The translations under genes and the position numbers were made by a program. A stretch of DNA of 64,000 nt from Streptomyces taklimakanensis (lineage in GTDB: Bacteria; Actinomycetota; Actinomycetes; Streptomycetales; Streptomycetaceae). Numbering within the stretch: position 1 is the first letter of the stretch; each line of letters begins with the position of its first letter. Shown piece by piece: positions 18,450 through 27,187 of this stretch. The notes under the pieces were generated by a model, which had not been told where the DNA came from, made no database searches, and worked only from the letters and a program-made list of their open reading frames with translations. The stretch lies in NCBI RefSeq assembly GCF_009709575.1, contig NZ_WIXO01000001.1:3350001-3414000 (forward strand), written 5' to 3'.

Positions 18450-19432
18450 GCAGGTTCTTCCGCGGAACGCGCGGCGCGGTCGCGGCAGGTGGCACGGCGG
18501 TTCTCCTGGCCGTGGCCCTCACCGCGTGTGGGGGCGGCGGCAGCCTGGAGGAGCGGGGCGGCCGGACGGCGGACGGCACCGGGGACAAGGGCACACTGGT
18601 CGTCGGGTCCGCGGGGTTCACCGAGTCGAAGGTCATGGCGGAGCTCTACGCCCTGGTCCTGGCGGAGGCCGGGTACGACACCACCGTCAAGACCCTGAAG
18701 AACCGGGAACTGTACGAGCCGGCCCTGGAGGACGGGGACATCGACGTCGTGCCGGAGTACGCCGCCACGCTCGCCGAGTTCCTCAACGCCCGGGAGAACG
18801 GCGCCGACGCGGCGGTGGAGAAGCCCGTCGCCTCCTCCGACGTGGCCGCCACCGTCGCCGCGCTCCGCGAACTCGCCGAGCCGCGCGGGCTGAAGGTGCT
18901 CGACGCCGGCGAGGCAGTGGACCAGAACGCCTTCGCCGTGACCGAGGAGTTCGCGGCGGAGCACGGTCTGAAGACCCTGAGCGACCTGGGGAAGTCGGGA
19001 CAGAAGATCAGGCTGGCGGCCGGTGACGAGTGCTCGCAGCGACCCTTCTGCGAGCCGGGCCTGGAGAAGACCTACGGGATCGAGATCACGGCCGTGGACC
19101 CCAAGGGCGTCGGCACCCCGCAGGCCAAGCAGGCGGTCAAAAACGGCGCCGACCAGATGGTGCTGACCACGACCACCGACGCCACGCTGGAGCAGTTCGG
19201 GCTGGTCCTGCTGGAGGACGACAAGAACCTCCAGAACGCCGACAACGTCCTGCCGGTGGTCAACGCCCGGGACGCGGGGAGCGAGGACGTGGCGGCGGCG
19301 CTCGACCGGGTCACCCGAACGCTGACGACCGAGGACCTCACCGAGCTGAACAGGAAGGTGGACGCCGAACGGCAGAAGCCGCGGCGCGTCGCCGAGGAGT
19401 ACCTGAAGGAGAAGGGTCTGTTGGAGGGATGA
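18446..19432 (+). CDS. glycine betaine/osmoprotectant-binding lipoprotein
   Basis: A 328-residue extracytoplasmic lipoprotein: signal peptide with lipobox LTAC, a Gly/Ser-rich linker, then the OpuAC/ProX-type binding domain (VVGSAGFTESKVMAELYALVL, ELYEPALEDGDIDVVPEYAATL, and later LPVVNAR). Family members bind glycine betaine, choline or carnitine in an aromatic box; the ligand here is undetermined. GTG at 18446 overlaps the permease stop (GTGA), preferred to ATG at 18434. Confidence 0.9.
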   Translation: MSRFFRGTRGAVAAGGTAVLLAVALTACGGGGSLEERGGRTADGTGDKGTLVVGSAGFTESKVMAELYALVLAEAGYDTTVKTLKNRELYEPALEDGDIDVVPEYAATLAEFLNARENGADAAVEKPVASSDVAATVAALRELAEPRGLKVLDAGEAVDQNAFAVTEEFAAEHGLKTLSDLGKSGQKIRLAAGDECSQRPFCEPGLEKTYGIEITAVDPKGVGTPQAKQAVKNGADQMVLTTTTDATLEQFGLVLLEDDKNLQNADNVLPVVNARDAGSEDVAAALDRVTRTLTTEDLTELNRKVDAERQKPRRVAEEYLKEKGLLEG

Positions 19433-19476
19433 GGTCGTGAGGGCCGGCCCCCGACGACTCCCCGCCGGCTCCCTCA

Positions 19477-19520
19477 CCCCCGCCCGCGCGGAGGCGCCCC
19501 CGCGCGGGCGGGGGCGCCTC
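19477..19520 (+). terminator. terminator region with two mutually exclusive hairpins
   Basis: Arms 19477-19490 and 19501-19514 form a perfect 14-bp stem. Alternatively gaggcgcccc (19491-19500) pairs perfectly with ggggcgcctc (19511-19520). Because segments 19501-19514 and 19511-19520 overlap, only one structure can form fully. It most simply ends the opu operon. Confidence 0.6.
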
Positions 19521-19602
19521 CCGTTCGGATCGGGACGCGAACGCGCAACGAACAGGAGCGGACACTCCCCCCGGAGCGGACGCACACGGTAAATTCCAGG
19601 TC

Positions 19603-20688
19603 ATGCCACGAGGACGCCACCGCCACGCACCGCCCCTGCACCGGTTGCTCGTGCCGTTCACCGAGGTGGGCGTGGCACTGGCCTGTGCGGGAAGCGCCTG
19701 GCTGATCGGGGACTCCGGCGATCCGGACGTGCTGACACTGCGCGCCCTGGTCGCCGTGGCGGCGTTGGCGGCCGTCGCCGGCGCCGTACTGCTGCGCCGG
19801 TGGGACCGGGAGGCGGGCAGGCGGGTCGGCGAGGTGAAGGCCGCCAGGGCCACGGCCGAGTGGCGGGCCGAGGAGCGCCAGGCGGAGCTGGAGACCGAGC
19901 TGGAGGAGTCCCAGGAGATCCGCCGCGCGATGGAGATCGAACTCCGCAGGAAGCGCGAGGAACTGGAGCGGCTGCGCACCGAGCACGCCGCGCTGCTGCG
20001 CCGGTACGCCACCGCGGAGACCGAGCGGGCCAGCGCGCTGGAGGGGCGGCGGCAACTGGCCCTGGAGGCCGCCGGCCCGACCAAGGCGCTCACCACCGGC
20101 GCGGCCGACCACCGCCGGGCGTCGGGTGCCCCCACCCCGCTCACCTACCTCCAGGCGGACGAGGCCCTCGGCCGGCTGCGGGCGAACGCGCTGCGGCAGC
20201 ACGAGGAGCGGCAGCACGAGGAGCGGCGGCGGGACGAGGCGGCGGGGGAGCGGACGGGACGGGACGCGCCCACGCCGGTGCCGGCGCCCGCGCCCGCGTC
20301 GCCCCGGCCGGCGCAGGAGCCGTATCCGCGGCGGTCCACGGGGGCCGGGGGCACGGCTCCCCGGAGCGGTTTCGACTTCTTCGGCACCCAGAAGCGGCGG
20401 CGGTCCCCCGGAACGCGGGGCGGCCCCGCCGGTTCGGCGGCCTCCGACCAGGACGACGACCGCCACCGTGAGGACGGCCGTGACGATGACCGCGAGGCCC
20501 GCTCCGGCGACCGGCCCGCTCCCGGCCCCGCTTCCGCGCCGGTGCCCCGCGCGTCCCGAGGCGTCGCCGCGGACCAGGTGATCGACCCGGGGGTCTCCTC
20601 CACCGAGCCCACCACCGAGCCCACTGCCGGTTCCCCCGCCGACGGCCCCGCGAGCGCCGCCGAACGGCTGCGCCGCACCCGCGTCTGA
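19603..20688 (+). CDS. membrane protein with long coiled coil, unknown function
   Basis: A 361-residue protein I cannot assign to a named family. Two hydrophobic helices lie at about residues 18-35 and 46-63. A long charged heptad-like helix follows (roughly 68-150, rich in Glu/Arg/Ala: EERQAELETELEESQEIRRA), then a disordered Pro/Ser/Gly/Asp-rich C-terminal half containing repeated QHEER. TAAATT (19590-19595) lies 7 nt before the ATG, so it is probably leaderless. A cytoplasmic coiled coil tethered to the membrane suggests a scaffold, but no role is shown. Confidence 0.7.
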   Translation: MPRGRHRHAPPLHRLLVPFTEVGVALACAGSAWLIGDSGDPDVLTLRALVAVAALAAVAGAVLLRRWDREAGRRVGEVKAARATAEWRAEERQAELETELEESQEIRRAMEIELRRKREELERLRTEHAALLRRYATAETERASALEGRRQLALEAAGPTKALTTGAADHRRASGAPTPLTYLQADEALGRLRANALRQHEERQHEERRRDEAAGERTGRDAPTPVPAPAPASPRPAQEPYPRRSTGAGGTAPRSGFDFFGTQKRRRSPGTRGGPAGSAASDQDDDRHREDGRDDDREARSGDRPAPGPASAPVPRASRGVAADQVIDPGVSSTEPTTEPTAGSPADGPASAAERLRRTRV

Positions 20689-20727
20689 CCCGCCCCGCCC
20701 CGCCCCGGGCCCGCCCCCGGTCCGGTC

Positions 20728-22050
20728 TCAGGTCAGCCAGCGCTCCGGACGGGCGGTGCGCCGCCCGGTGCGGGAGCGCTCGGCCTGGGCGGCGGCCACC
20801 GCGCGGGCCTCCTCCACCGTCCGCAGCCGGGCCGTCACCGTGCCGTTCGCGCCGTGGTCGACATGGACGTCCGCCAGCCCGAAGACCCTCTCCCAGGGCC
20901 CCTGCGTGACCCGGACGCTCTGCACCTTCGCGTGCGGCACCAGTGACAACTTGCGACAGACCAGCCCCCGACGGGAGGCGAAGACCGTCGCGGTCACGCC
21001 GTGGCCGTATCCCCGCCACCACAGCGGGACGACCCGACGGGCCCGGCGCGGCGAGGGCCGCAGGACGGCCTCCGCCTCCCACGGGTCCATCCCGGGCAGT
21101 ATCCGCTCCAGTACGGCGCGGGCGACCTCCCGGGGCGCGACCGGCAGCAGTACGTCGCTCCCCTCGCCCCCGCCGCCCGCGACGTCCAGCTCCACCCGTA
21201 CCCAGCCGCGCCGCCGCCACAGCCACGGCTCGACGATCCGCACCGCCTGGACGCGGCCCGGCGGGACCGTGGCGTGCGCGCGGTCCAGCAACCCGTGGTC
21301 CACCCGCACCCCGTCCGGCGACTCGGCCACCGACCAGTCGAACTCCGTCAGGAAGCGGCCCAGGCCACCGCGCCAGACACCGCCGAGCAACGGCACCGTC
21401 ACCACCAGGGCGGCCCACAGGCTGCCGCTCGCCCACCCCACCAGCGGAGGGACGACCAGCACGGCGGCCAGCGTCCCCCAGGAGGTGCCGAGCAACAGCA
21501 GCGAGACGACCAACGTCCACGGCTCGACCCGCACCAGCTCCCGGGAGGGCGCCTCGCCCACCTCCGAGGCGCTCTCGGGGGCCATGCCCGCCGCCCGGGC
21601 CAGCAACTCGGCGCGGAGCGCCACGGCCTCGCGCTCGGAGAGGAAGGCCAGCTCGTCCTTCTTGCCGGTGCCGACCACGTCCAGCCTCAGCTTGGCGACC
21701 CCGATGAGTCGGGCGAGGAGGGGTCGGCCGACGTCGATCGCCTGGACGCGGTCCAGGCGGATGTGCGCCACGCGTCGGAAGAGCAGCCCGGTGCGGATGC
21801 GCAGCTCCGTCTCCGTCACCAGGTAGCTCGTCATCCACCACGACAGGAAGCCGTAGGCGGCGATCAGGGGCAGCAGCACGGCGAGCCCCGCGACCAGCCG
21901 GCCGGGGGTCAGGTGTTCCGCTCCCTGCCGGGCCCGCTCCGGGTCCTGCACGGCGAAGGCGAACAGGGCGGCCATCGGCGCCCACGCCCGCCGCCACGGG
22001 GTGACCGGGTGCAGTCGCCTGCCCTCGGGACGCTGGGGGAGGACCATCAC
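20728..22050 (-). CDS. PH-domain membrane protein, YdbT-like
   Basis: A 440-residue protein with paired membrane helices followed by bacterial PH (bPH2) domains: YLVTETELRIRTGLLFRRVAHI, a second PH region near residue 240, and a third near 360 (FASRRGLVCRKLSLVPHAKVQSV). This three-PH layout resembles Bacillus YdbT. It is encoded with a smaller single-PH protein (YdbS-like) 13 nt upstream, the usual pairing. Function is unproven; in Bacillus the pair affects bacteriocin resistance. GTG 22050 or ATG 22047 could be the start. Confidence 0.8.
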   Translation of the reverse strand: MMVLPQRPEGRRLHPVTPWRRAWAPMAALFAFAVQDPERARQGAEHLTPGRLVAGLAVLLPLIAAYGFLSWWMTSYLVTETELRIRTGLLFRRVAHIRLDRVQAIDVGRPLLARLIGVAKLRLDVVGTGKKDELAFLSEREAVALRAELLARAAGMAPESASEVGEAPSRELVRVEPWTLVVSLLLLGTSWGTLAAVLVVPPLVGWASGSLWAALVVTVPLLGGVWRGGLGRFLTEFDWSVAESPDGVRVDHGLLDRAHATVPPGRVQAVRIVEPWLWRRRGWVRVELDVAGGGGEGSDVLLPVAPREVARAVLERILPGMDPWEAEAVLRPSPRRARRVVPLWWRGYGHGVTATVFASRRGLVCRKLSLVPHAKVQSVRVTQGPWERVFGLADVHVDHGANGTVTARLRTVEEARAVAAAQAERSRTGRRTARPERWLT

Positions 22051-22063
22051 GGTGCCCCGCCCC

Positions 22064-22567
22064 TCACAGTCCGGCCGAGCGGGCCTCGCCCAGCTCGGTC
22101 AGCCTGTCGCGCAGCCGCTCGGCCTCCTCGGGGGCGAGACCGGCTATGTGGGCGTCCGTCGCCGCCGCGGCGGTGTGCAACTGCACCCGGGCCAGCCCGA
22201 AGCGCCGCTCCAGGGGCCCGGAGGTGACCTCCACCAACTGCATCCGGCCGTAGGGGACGACCGTCAGCCTCCGCCACAGCACCCCGCGGGCTATCAGCAG
22301 GTCGTCCGCCCGCTCGGCGTACCGCCAGGACCGCCAGTTGAGGGCCAGCGCACGCCACCCCCAGGCCGCGGCCGCGAGCGGCACCGCGGCGACCGAGGCC
22401 CACCACGGCCCGGCGAGCGGGCCCAGCAGCGCGCCCAGTGCGACGGCGACCGGGAGGAGCTCGGCGACCAGCAGCGTCCTGCGCATCCGCAGCAGCCCGC
22501 GCTCGACGCCCCGCCACTCCTCGACCCCGGGGTGTTGCCGTACGTCCGCCCCTGATGTCCGACTCAT
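22064..22567 (-). CDS. PH-domain membrane protein, YdbS-like
   Basis: A 167-residue partner with two adjacent membrane helices (LLVAELLPVAVALGALLG and WWASVAAVPLAAAAW) and one bPH2 domain (ADDLLIARGVLWRRLTVVPY, GRMQLVEVTSGPLERRFGLA). ATG at 22567 follows TACGCT (22574-22579 on this strand) by 6 nt without a Shine-Dalgarno site, so the transcript is probably leaderless. It forms a two-gene unit with the larger PH protein and is divergent from nuoD2. Confidence 0.8.
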   Translation of the reverse strand: MSRTSGADVRQHPGVEEWRGVERGLLRMRRTLLVAELLPVAVALGALLGPLAGPWWASVAAVPLAAAAWGWRALALNWRSWRYAERADDLLIARGVLWRRLTVVPYGRMQLVEVTSGPLERRFGLARVQLHTAAAATDAHIAGLAPEEAERLRDRLTELGEARSAGL

Positions 22568-22657
22568 ACGGCAAGCGTATGCGGGGTCGGTGACGGTGCG
22601 TATCCACCGCGGGGACGAGACGGGCGAGACGCCACCGACCGGAAGGAGGAAGGACGA

Positions 22658-22682
22658 GGGAGGAGGGCCGGGGGGAAGGGGG
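22658..22682 (+). other. G-quadruplex motif upstream of nuoD2
   Basis: Four G-runs (22658-22660, 22665-22667, 22670-22675, 22678-22682) are separated by loops of 4, 2 and 2 nt. It lies 60-85 nt upstream of the nuoD2 start in a purine-rich tract starting near 22641. Confidence 0.4.
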
Positions 22683-22743
22683 CCGTCAAAGGGGTGCGGG
22701 CCGCGGACCCGGAGCCCCGCCGGAGCTGCCAGACTGGGGGACC

Positions 22744-23904
22744 ATGAGCGATCCCGGCACCACCACCGAGACAACCGTCGGCGTCGGAGGTGCGGCGGAG
22801 AGCACCGACATGGTGCTCAACATCGGTCCGCAGCACCCCTCCACCCACGGCGTACTGCGGTTGAGGCTCGTGCTGGACGGCGAGCGGATCACCACCGCCG
22901 AGCCGGTGATCGGCTACATGCACCGCGGTGCCGAGAAGCTGTTCGAGGCGCGCGACTACCGGCAGATCATCGTCCTGGCCAACCGCCACGACTGGCTGTC
23001 GGCGTTCTCCAACGAGTTGGGCGTCGTCCTGGCCGTCGAACGGATGCTGGGCATGGAGGTGCCCGAGCGGGCGGTGTGGGCGCGCACGCTGCTGGCCGAG
23101 CTGAACCGGGTCCTCAACCACCTGATGTTCATCGGCTCCTACCCGCTGGAGCTGGGCGCCATCACGCCGATGTTCCACGCCTTCACCGAGCGCGAGGAGC
23201 TCCAGCGGGTGATGGAGGAGGTCTCCGGCGGGCGCGTCCACTACATGTTCAACCGGGTCGGCGGCCTCAAGGAGGACCTCCCGGCCGGCTGGCTCGGACG
23301 GGCGCGGCACGCCGTCGCCGCGGTCCGCGCCCGGATGGACACCTACGACCGGCTCGTCCTGGGCAACGAGATCTTCCGGGGCCGCACCCGCGGCGTCGGC
23401 GTCCTGGACGCGGCCACCGTCCACGCCTACGGCGTCAGCGGTCCCGTCGCCCGCGCCTCCGGCGTCGACTTCGACCTGCGCCGCGACGAGCCCTACCTGG
23501 CGTACGGGGAGCTGGCGGACGTCCTGCGGGTCGCCACCCGTCCCGAGGGCGACTGCCTGGCCCGCTTCGAGGTGCTCCTGGACCAGACCCACAACGCCCT
23601 CGACCTCGCCGACGCCTGCCTGGACCGCCTCGCCGAGCTGCCGCCCGGGCCGGTCAACCAGCGGCTGCCCAAGGTGCTCAAGGCCCCCGAGGGCGCCACC
23701 TACGCCTGGACGGAGAACCCGCTCGGCCTCAACGGCTACTACCTGGTCTCCAGGGGGGAGAAGACGCCCCACCGGCTCAAGCTCCGCTCGGCGTCCTTCA
23801 ACAACGTCCAGGTGCTCGGCGAGCTGCTGCCCGGCACGCTGGTCGCCGACATGGTGGCGATCCTGGGGTCGCTGTTCTTCGTCGTCGGCGACATCGACAA
23901 GTGA
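22744..23904 (+). CDS. nuoD2: NuoD-like subunit of NADH dehydrogenase, orphan paralogue
   Basis: A 386-residue homologue of NuoD/NDUFS2, the 49-kDa subunit of complex I at the quinone site. Conserved blocks are [15 protein letters not shown] (His35, equivalent to the quinone-site His), [10 protein letters not shown] with Arg61, and GGLKEDLP. The tyrosine normally found in the DY motif is Trp84 here (NRHDWLSAF). No other nuo genes are nearby; the next gene encodes a MidA/NDUFAF7-type methyltransferase, whose known target is this very subunit. It is probably a second copy used outside the main nuo operon. A CAGACT box 8 nt before the ATG suggests a leaderless transcript. Confidence 0.9.
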   Translation: MSDPGTTTETTVGVGGAAESTDMVLNIGPQHPSTHGVLRLRLVLDGERITTAEPVIGYMHRGAEKLFEARDYRQIIVLANRHDWLSAFSNELGVVLAVERMLGMEVPERAVWARTLLAELNRVLNHLMFIGSYPLELGAITPMFHAFTEREELQRVMEEVSGGRVHYMFNRVGGLKEDLPAGWLGRARHAVAAVRARMDTYDRLVLGNEIFRGRTRGVGVLDAATVHAYGVSGPVARASGVDFDLRRDEPYLAYGELADVLRVATRPEGDCLARFEVLLDQTHNALDLADACLDRLAELPPGPVNQRLPKVLKAPEGATYAWTENPLGLNGYYLVSRGEKTPHRLKLRSASFNNVQVLGELLPGTLVADMVAILGSLFFVVGDIDK

Positions 23905-23911
23905 CGCTCGG

Positions 23912-24970
23912 ATGACGGGACGGACGGTGGGACCGCGACCGGTGCCCCGGCGCTGGCGGGAGGCCGCCCGGGAGGCCCTCTACGGCCCCGAGGGGTTCTT
24001 CCTGCGGCACGCGCCCGCCGAGCACTTCCGCACCTCCGTGCACGCCTCCCCGCTGTTCGCGCGGGCGGTGGCCGAACTGCTGGTTCGGGTGGACGGGGTG
24101 CTGGGCCGGCCCCGCGAGCTGGCGCTGGTCGACCACGGCGCGGGCCGCGGCGAGCTGCTGACCGGTGTGCTGGCCGTGCTGCCCGACGACGTCGCAGCCC
24201 GGGTCCGCGCCCACGCCGTCGAACGCGCCCCGCGTCCGGCGGGCCTGGATCCGGCGATCGGCTGGTCGGACGCGCCGCCGCGCGGCGCGGTGGGCCTGCT
24301 GTTCGCCAACGAGTGGCTGGACGACGTGCCCGTGGACGTCGCCGAGGTCGATCCCGACGGCGTCCCCCGCTACGTCCTGGTGGACGACGACGGCACCGAG
24401 CACCCGGGTGCTCCGGTGACGGGTCAGGACGCCGACTGGTTGGCCCGCTGGTGGCCGCTGCCCCCCGAGCCCGGACTGCGCGCCGAGATCGGCCGCCCCC
24501 GGGACACCGCCTGGGCCGCCGCCGTCGCCTGTCTCGACCGCGGCCTGGCCGTCGCCGTGGACTACGCCCACACTCGCGCCGCCCGGCCGCCGCTGGGCAC
24601 CCTCACCGGCTACCGGGACGGCCGGCAGGTCCCGCCCGTGCCCGACGGCCGGTGCGACCTGACCGCCCACGTCGCCCTCGACGCCTGCGCGGCGGAGGCC
24701 GAGCGCGCCGCGGACGCCGGGCCCGGCCTGTCGCTCTCCCAGCGCGAGGCGCTGCGCGCCCTGGGCGTCACCGGCGCCCGTCCGCCCCTGGAGTCGGCCC
24801 ACCGCGATCCGGCCGGCTACCTGCGGCGGTTGGCCGGCGCGGGGGAGGCCGCCGAGCTGACCGATCCGGCCGGTCTGGGCTCCTTCACCTGGCTGCTCCA
24901 GACCCGCGGAGCAGCCCTGCCTCCACCCTGGGGAGTAGGAGAGAGACGACCGGATCGCCCGTCCGGTTGA
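23912..24970 (+). CDS. MidA/NDUFAF7-type SAM-dependent methyltransferase
   Basis: A 352-residue class I methyltransferase of the DUF185/NDUFAF7 family. Visible features are [22 protein letters not shown] near the start, the SAM-binding [17 protein letters not shown] at about residues 68-84, and the diagnostic [13 protein letters not shown] at about 131-143. The human homologue dimethylates an arginine in NDUFS2 during complex I assembly. Here the gene lies 7 nt after nuoD2, the NDUFS2 homologue, and is surely co-transcribed, so NuoD2 is the likely substrate (inference). No membrane segments are seen. Confidence 0.85.
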   Translation: MTGRTVGPRPVPRRWREAAREALYGPEGFFLRHAPAEHFRTSVHASPLFARAVAELLVRVDGVLGRPRELALVDHGAGRGELLTGVLAVLPDDVAARVRAHAVERAPRPAGLDPAIGWSDAPPRGAVGLLFANEWLDDVPVDVAEVDPDGVPRYVLVDDDGTEHPGAPVTGQDADWLARWWPLPPEPGLRAEIGRPRDTAWAAAVACLDRGLAVAVDYAHTRAARPPLGTLTGYRDGRQVPPVPDGRCDLTAHVALDACAAEAERAADAGPGLSLSQREALRALGVTGARPPLESAHRDPAGYLRRLAGAGEAAELTDPAGLGSFTWLLQTRGAALPPPWGVGERRPDRPSG

Positions 24971-25006
24971 CTCCCGCACGTACCACCCCTGCCTACGCTG
25001 GGTTAT

Positions 25007-26233
25007 GTGCACAGGCTTTACGAGTTCATACGCAGGCACCCCACCCTGGTCGACGGGATGTGGGCGCTCGTCCTGCTGATGTTCTCCTCCCTGTGGCTCG
25101 TCACCCTCATGACGAGTCCGGCCACGGCCCGGAGCGCGGAGCAGGGCGAGGCACGGCAGCTCGCCTCGATCCCGATCATCCTCGCCCTGTGCACCGTGGT
25201 GGCCCTGCGGCGCCGGATGCCGGAGAAGATGCTCCTGCTGGCGACCGGGGCGGGAGTGGCCCAGGTGGCGACGGGCGCCTTCCCGATGCCGGCCAACTTC
25301 GCCCTGCTGGTGATCGTCTTCACCAACGCCTCCCGCAACGTCCGTTGGGCCTCCCGCTTCGCTCTGGTCGGCGCGTTGGCGGCGCCCACCGTCCACGTGC
25401 TGCGCTGGCCCGGCGACGACCAGAGCACGGTCAACGCGGTGGTGGGTGTGATCTTCCTGACCGCCACCTTCCTCCTCGCCTGGGTGCTGGGCGACTCGTT
25501 GCGCACCCGCCGCGCGTACTACGCGCAGTTGGAGGAGCGTGCCGCGCGGCTGGAGAGGGAGCGCGAGGCCCAGGCCAAGGTCGCGGTCGCCGCCGAGCGT
25601 GCCCGGATCGCGCGCGAACTCCACGACGTCGTCGCGCACAACGTCTCGGTGATGGTCGTCCAGGCCGACGGTGCCGCCTACGTCCTGGACACCGCGCCCG
25701 AGCAGACCCGCAAGGCGCTGGAGACCATCTCCGGCACCGGTCGCCAGGCGCTGTCGGAGATGCGCAGGCTGTTGGGGGTGCTGCGCACCGGCGAGCACTC
25801 CGAGGGCGGCGAGTACGTGCCGCAGCCCGGCATGGGGCAGCTCTCGGAGCTGATCGAGCAGGTGCGCGGGACCGGCCTGCCGGTGGACTTCCGGATCGAG
25901 GGCACCCCGCGCCCCCTTCCCAGCAGCGTCGAGTTGACCGCGTACCGCATCGTCCAGGAGGCGCTGACCAACACCCGCAAGCACGGCGGTCCGGACGTCG
26001 GCGCGACCGTGCGGCTGACCTACGGCCCCGACGACCTGACGCTCCTCGCCGAGGACGACGGTCGCGGCGCGCGGCACGAGCTGTACGAGGTGGGGGGCAT
26101 GGACGGACTGGGCCAGGGGCTGATCGGCATGCGCGAGCGCGTCGGCATGGTCGGCGGCAGTCTGGACGCCGGGCCCCGGCCGGGCGGCGGCTTCCGGATC
26201 AGCGCGGTGCTGCCGTTGAAGAGCGGCGTGTGA
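25007..26233 (+). CDS. NarL-type sensor histidine kinase
   Basis: A 408-residue membrane kinase. Four to five N-terminal hydrophobic helices occupy residues 15-160; a short coiled coil leads to the HisKA_3 phosphoacceptor motif ARIARELHDVVAHNVSVM (His at about 205). The HATPase domain follows, with the N-box in RIVQEALTNTRKH and a GQGLIGMRERVGMVGG lid. GTG at 25007 follows TACGCT (24994-24999) by 7 nt, consistent with a leaderless mRNA. It pairs with the LuxR-type regulator 115 nt downstream. Its signal is unknown. Confidence 0.9.
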   Translation: MHRLYEFIRRHPTLVDGMWALVLLMFSSLWLVTLMTSPATARSAEQGEARQLASIPIILALCTVVALRRRMPEKMLLLATGAGVAQVATGAFPMPANFALLVIVFTNASRNVRWASRFALVGALAAPTVHVLRWPGDDQSTVNAVVGVIFLTATFLLAWVLGDSLRTRRAYYAQLEERAARLEREREAQAKVAVAAERARIARELHDVVAHNVSVMVVQADGAAYVLDTAPEQTRKALETISGTGRQALSEMRRLLGVLRTGEHSEGGEYVPQPGMGQLSELIEQVRGTGLPVDFRIEGTPRPLPSSVELTAYRIVQEALTNTRKHGGPDVGATVRLTYGPDDLTLLAEDDGRGARHELYEVGGMDGLGQGLIGMRERVGMVGGSLDAGPRPGGGFRISAVLPLKSGV

Positions 26234-26348
26234 GGCGGGTGGGACCTCCGAGTCGCACGGCCTTCCCGGAGCCCCGGGCCACGACCACCGTGAAGAGCAC
26301 GCGTCCCGTGGACCGCACGGACGCACCACACCGCCCCGAGGGGGAACC

Positions 26349-27035
26349 ATGACCGTCCGCGTGATGCTGGTCGACGACCAGGTACTGCTGCGCACCGGCT
26401 TCCGCATGGTGCTGGACGCCCAGCCCGACATGGCGGTCGTCGCCGAGGCGGGCGACGGCGCCGAGGCGGTGGAGAGGCTGCGCACCACCGCCGTGGACGT
26501 GGTGCTGATGGACGTGCGGATGCCCCGGCTGGACGGGGTCGAGGCCACCCGCCGCATCTGCGAGCGGGGCGAGGGCGGTCCCGGCGATCCCCGGGTGCTG
26601 ATCCTGACCACCTTCGACCTGGACGAGTACGCCTTCTCGGCCCTGCGCGCCGGGGCGAGCGGTTTCCTGCTCAAGGACGTGCCCCCGGGCGAGCTGCTCG
26701 CCGCCATCCGCGCCGTCCACAGCGGGGACGCGGTGGTCGCCCCGTCCACCACCCGTCGCCTCCTCGACCGCTTCACGCCCCTGCTGCCCGCCGCCGACCG
26801 GCCCGTGTCCCGGGAGCTGGGGCGGCTCACGGAGCGCGAGCGCGAGGTGCTGCTGCTGGTCGCCCAGGGGTTGTCGAACAGCGAGATCGCCCGGCGTCTG
26901 GTGCTCTCGGAGGCCACCGTCAAGACGCACGTGGGCCGCATCCTCACCAAGCTGGAGCTGCGCGACCGGGTGCAGGCGGTGGTGATGGCGTACGAGACCG
27001 GACTGGTGCGCGTGGGCAGCGGGAGGGGCGCGTGA
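26349..27035 (+). CDS. NarL/LuxR-type response regulator
   Basis: A 228-residue cognate regulator. The receiver has the acidic pair (VDD), the phospho-acceptor Asp in VVLMDVRMPRLDG (about residue 55), Thr in LILTTFD and Lys in FLLKDVPP. The C-terminal LuxR HTH reads LTEREREVLLLVAQGLSNSEIARRL plus VKTHVGRILTKL. GAGGGGGAA precedes the ATG. It is coupled with the upstream kinase. Confidence 0.92.
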   Translation: MTVRVMLVDDQVLLRTGFRMVLDAQPDMAVVAEAGDGAEAVERLRTTAVDVVLMDVRMPRLDGVEATRRICERGEGGPGDPRVLILTTFDLDEYAFSALRAGASGFLLKDVPPGELLAAIRAVHSGDAVVAPSTTRRLLDRFTPLLPAADRPVSRELGRLTEREREVLLLVAQGLSNSEIARRLVLSEATVKTHVGRILTKLELRDRVQAVVMAYETGLVRVGSGRGA

Positions 27036-27187
27036 CGGGACGCGAGCGGCGGTGATGCCCTCCGGGTGACGTCGGTCGGCTCGGGGCCGTGCCGTTCTGA
27101 TCGATGGTGTTCAGATCTGTCGCGTTCCGCTCGTTTGGTTCTGTTCGGTCGCGGTTTCGGCCTCGGCTGCGACTGCGGCCGGGCCCG

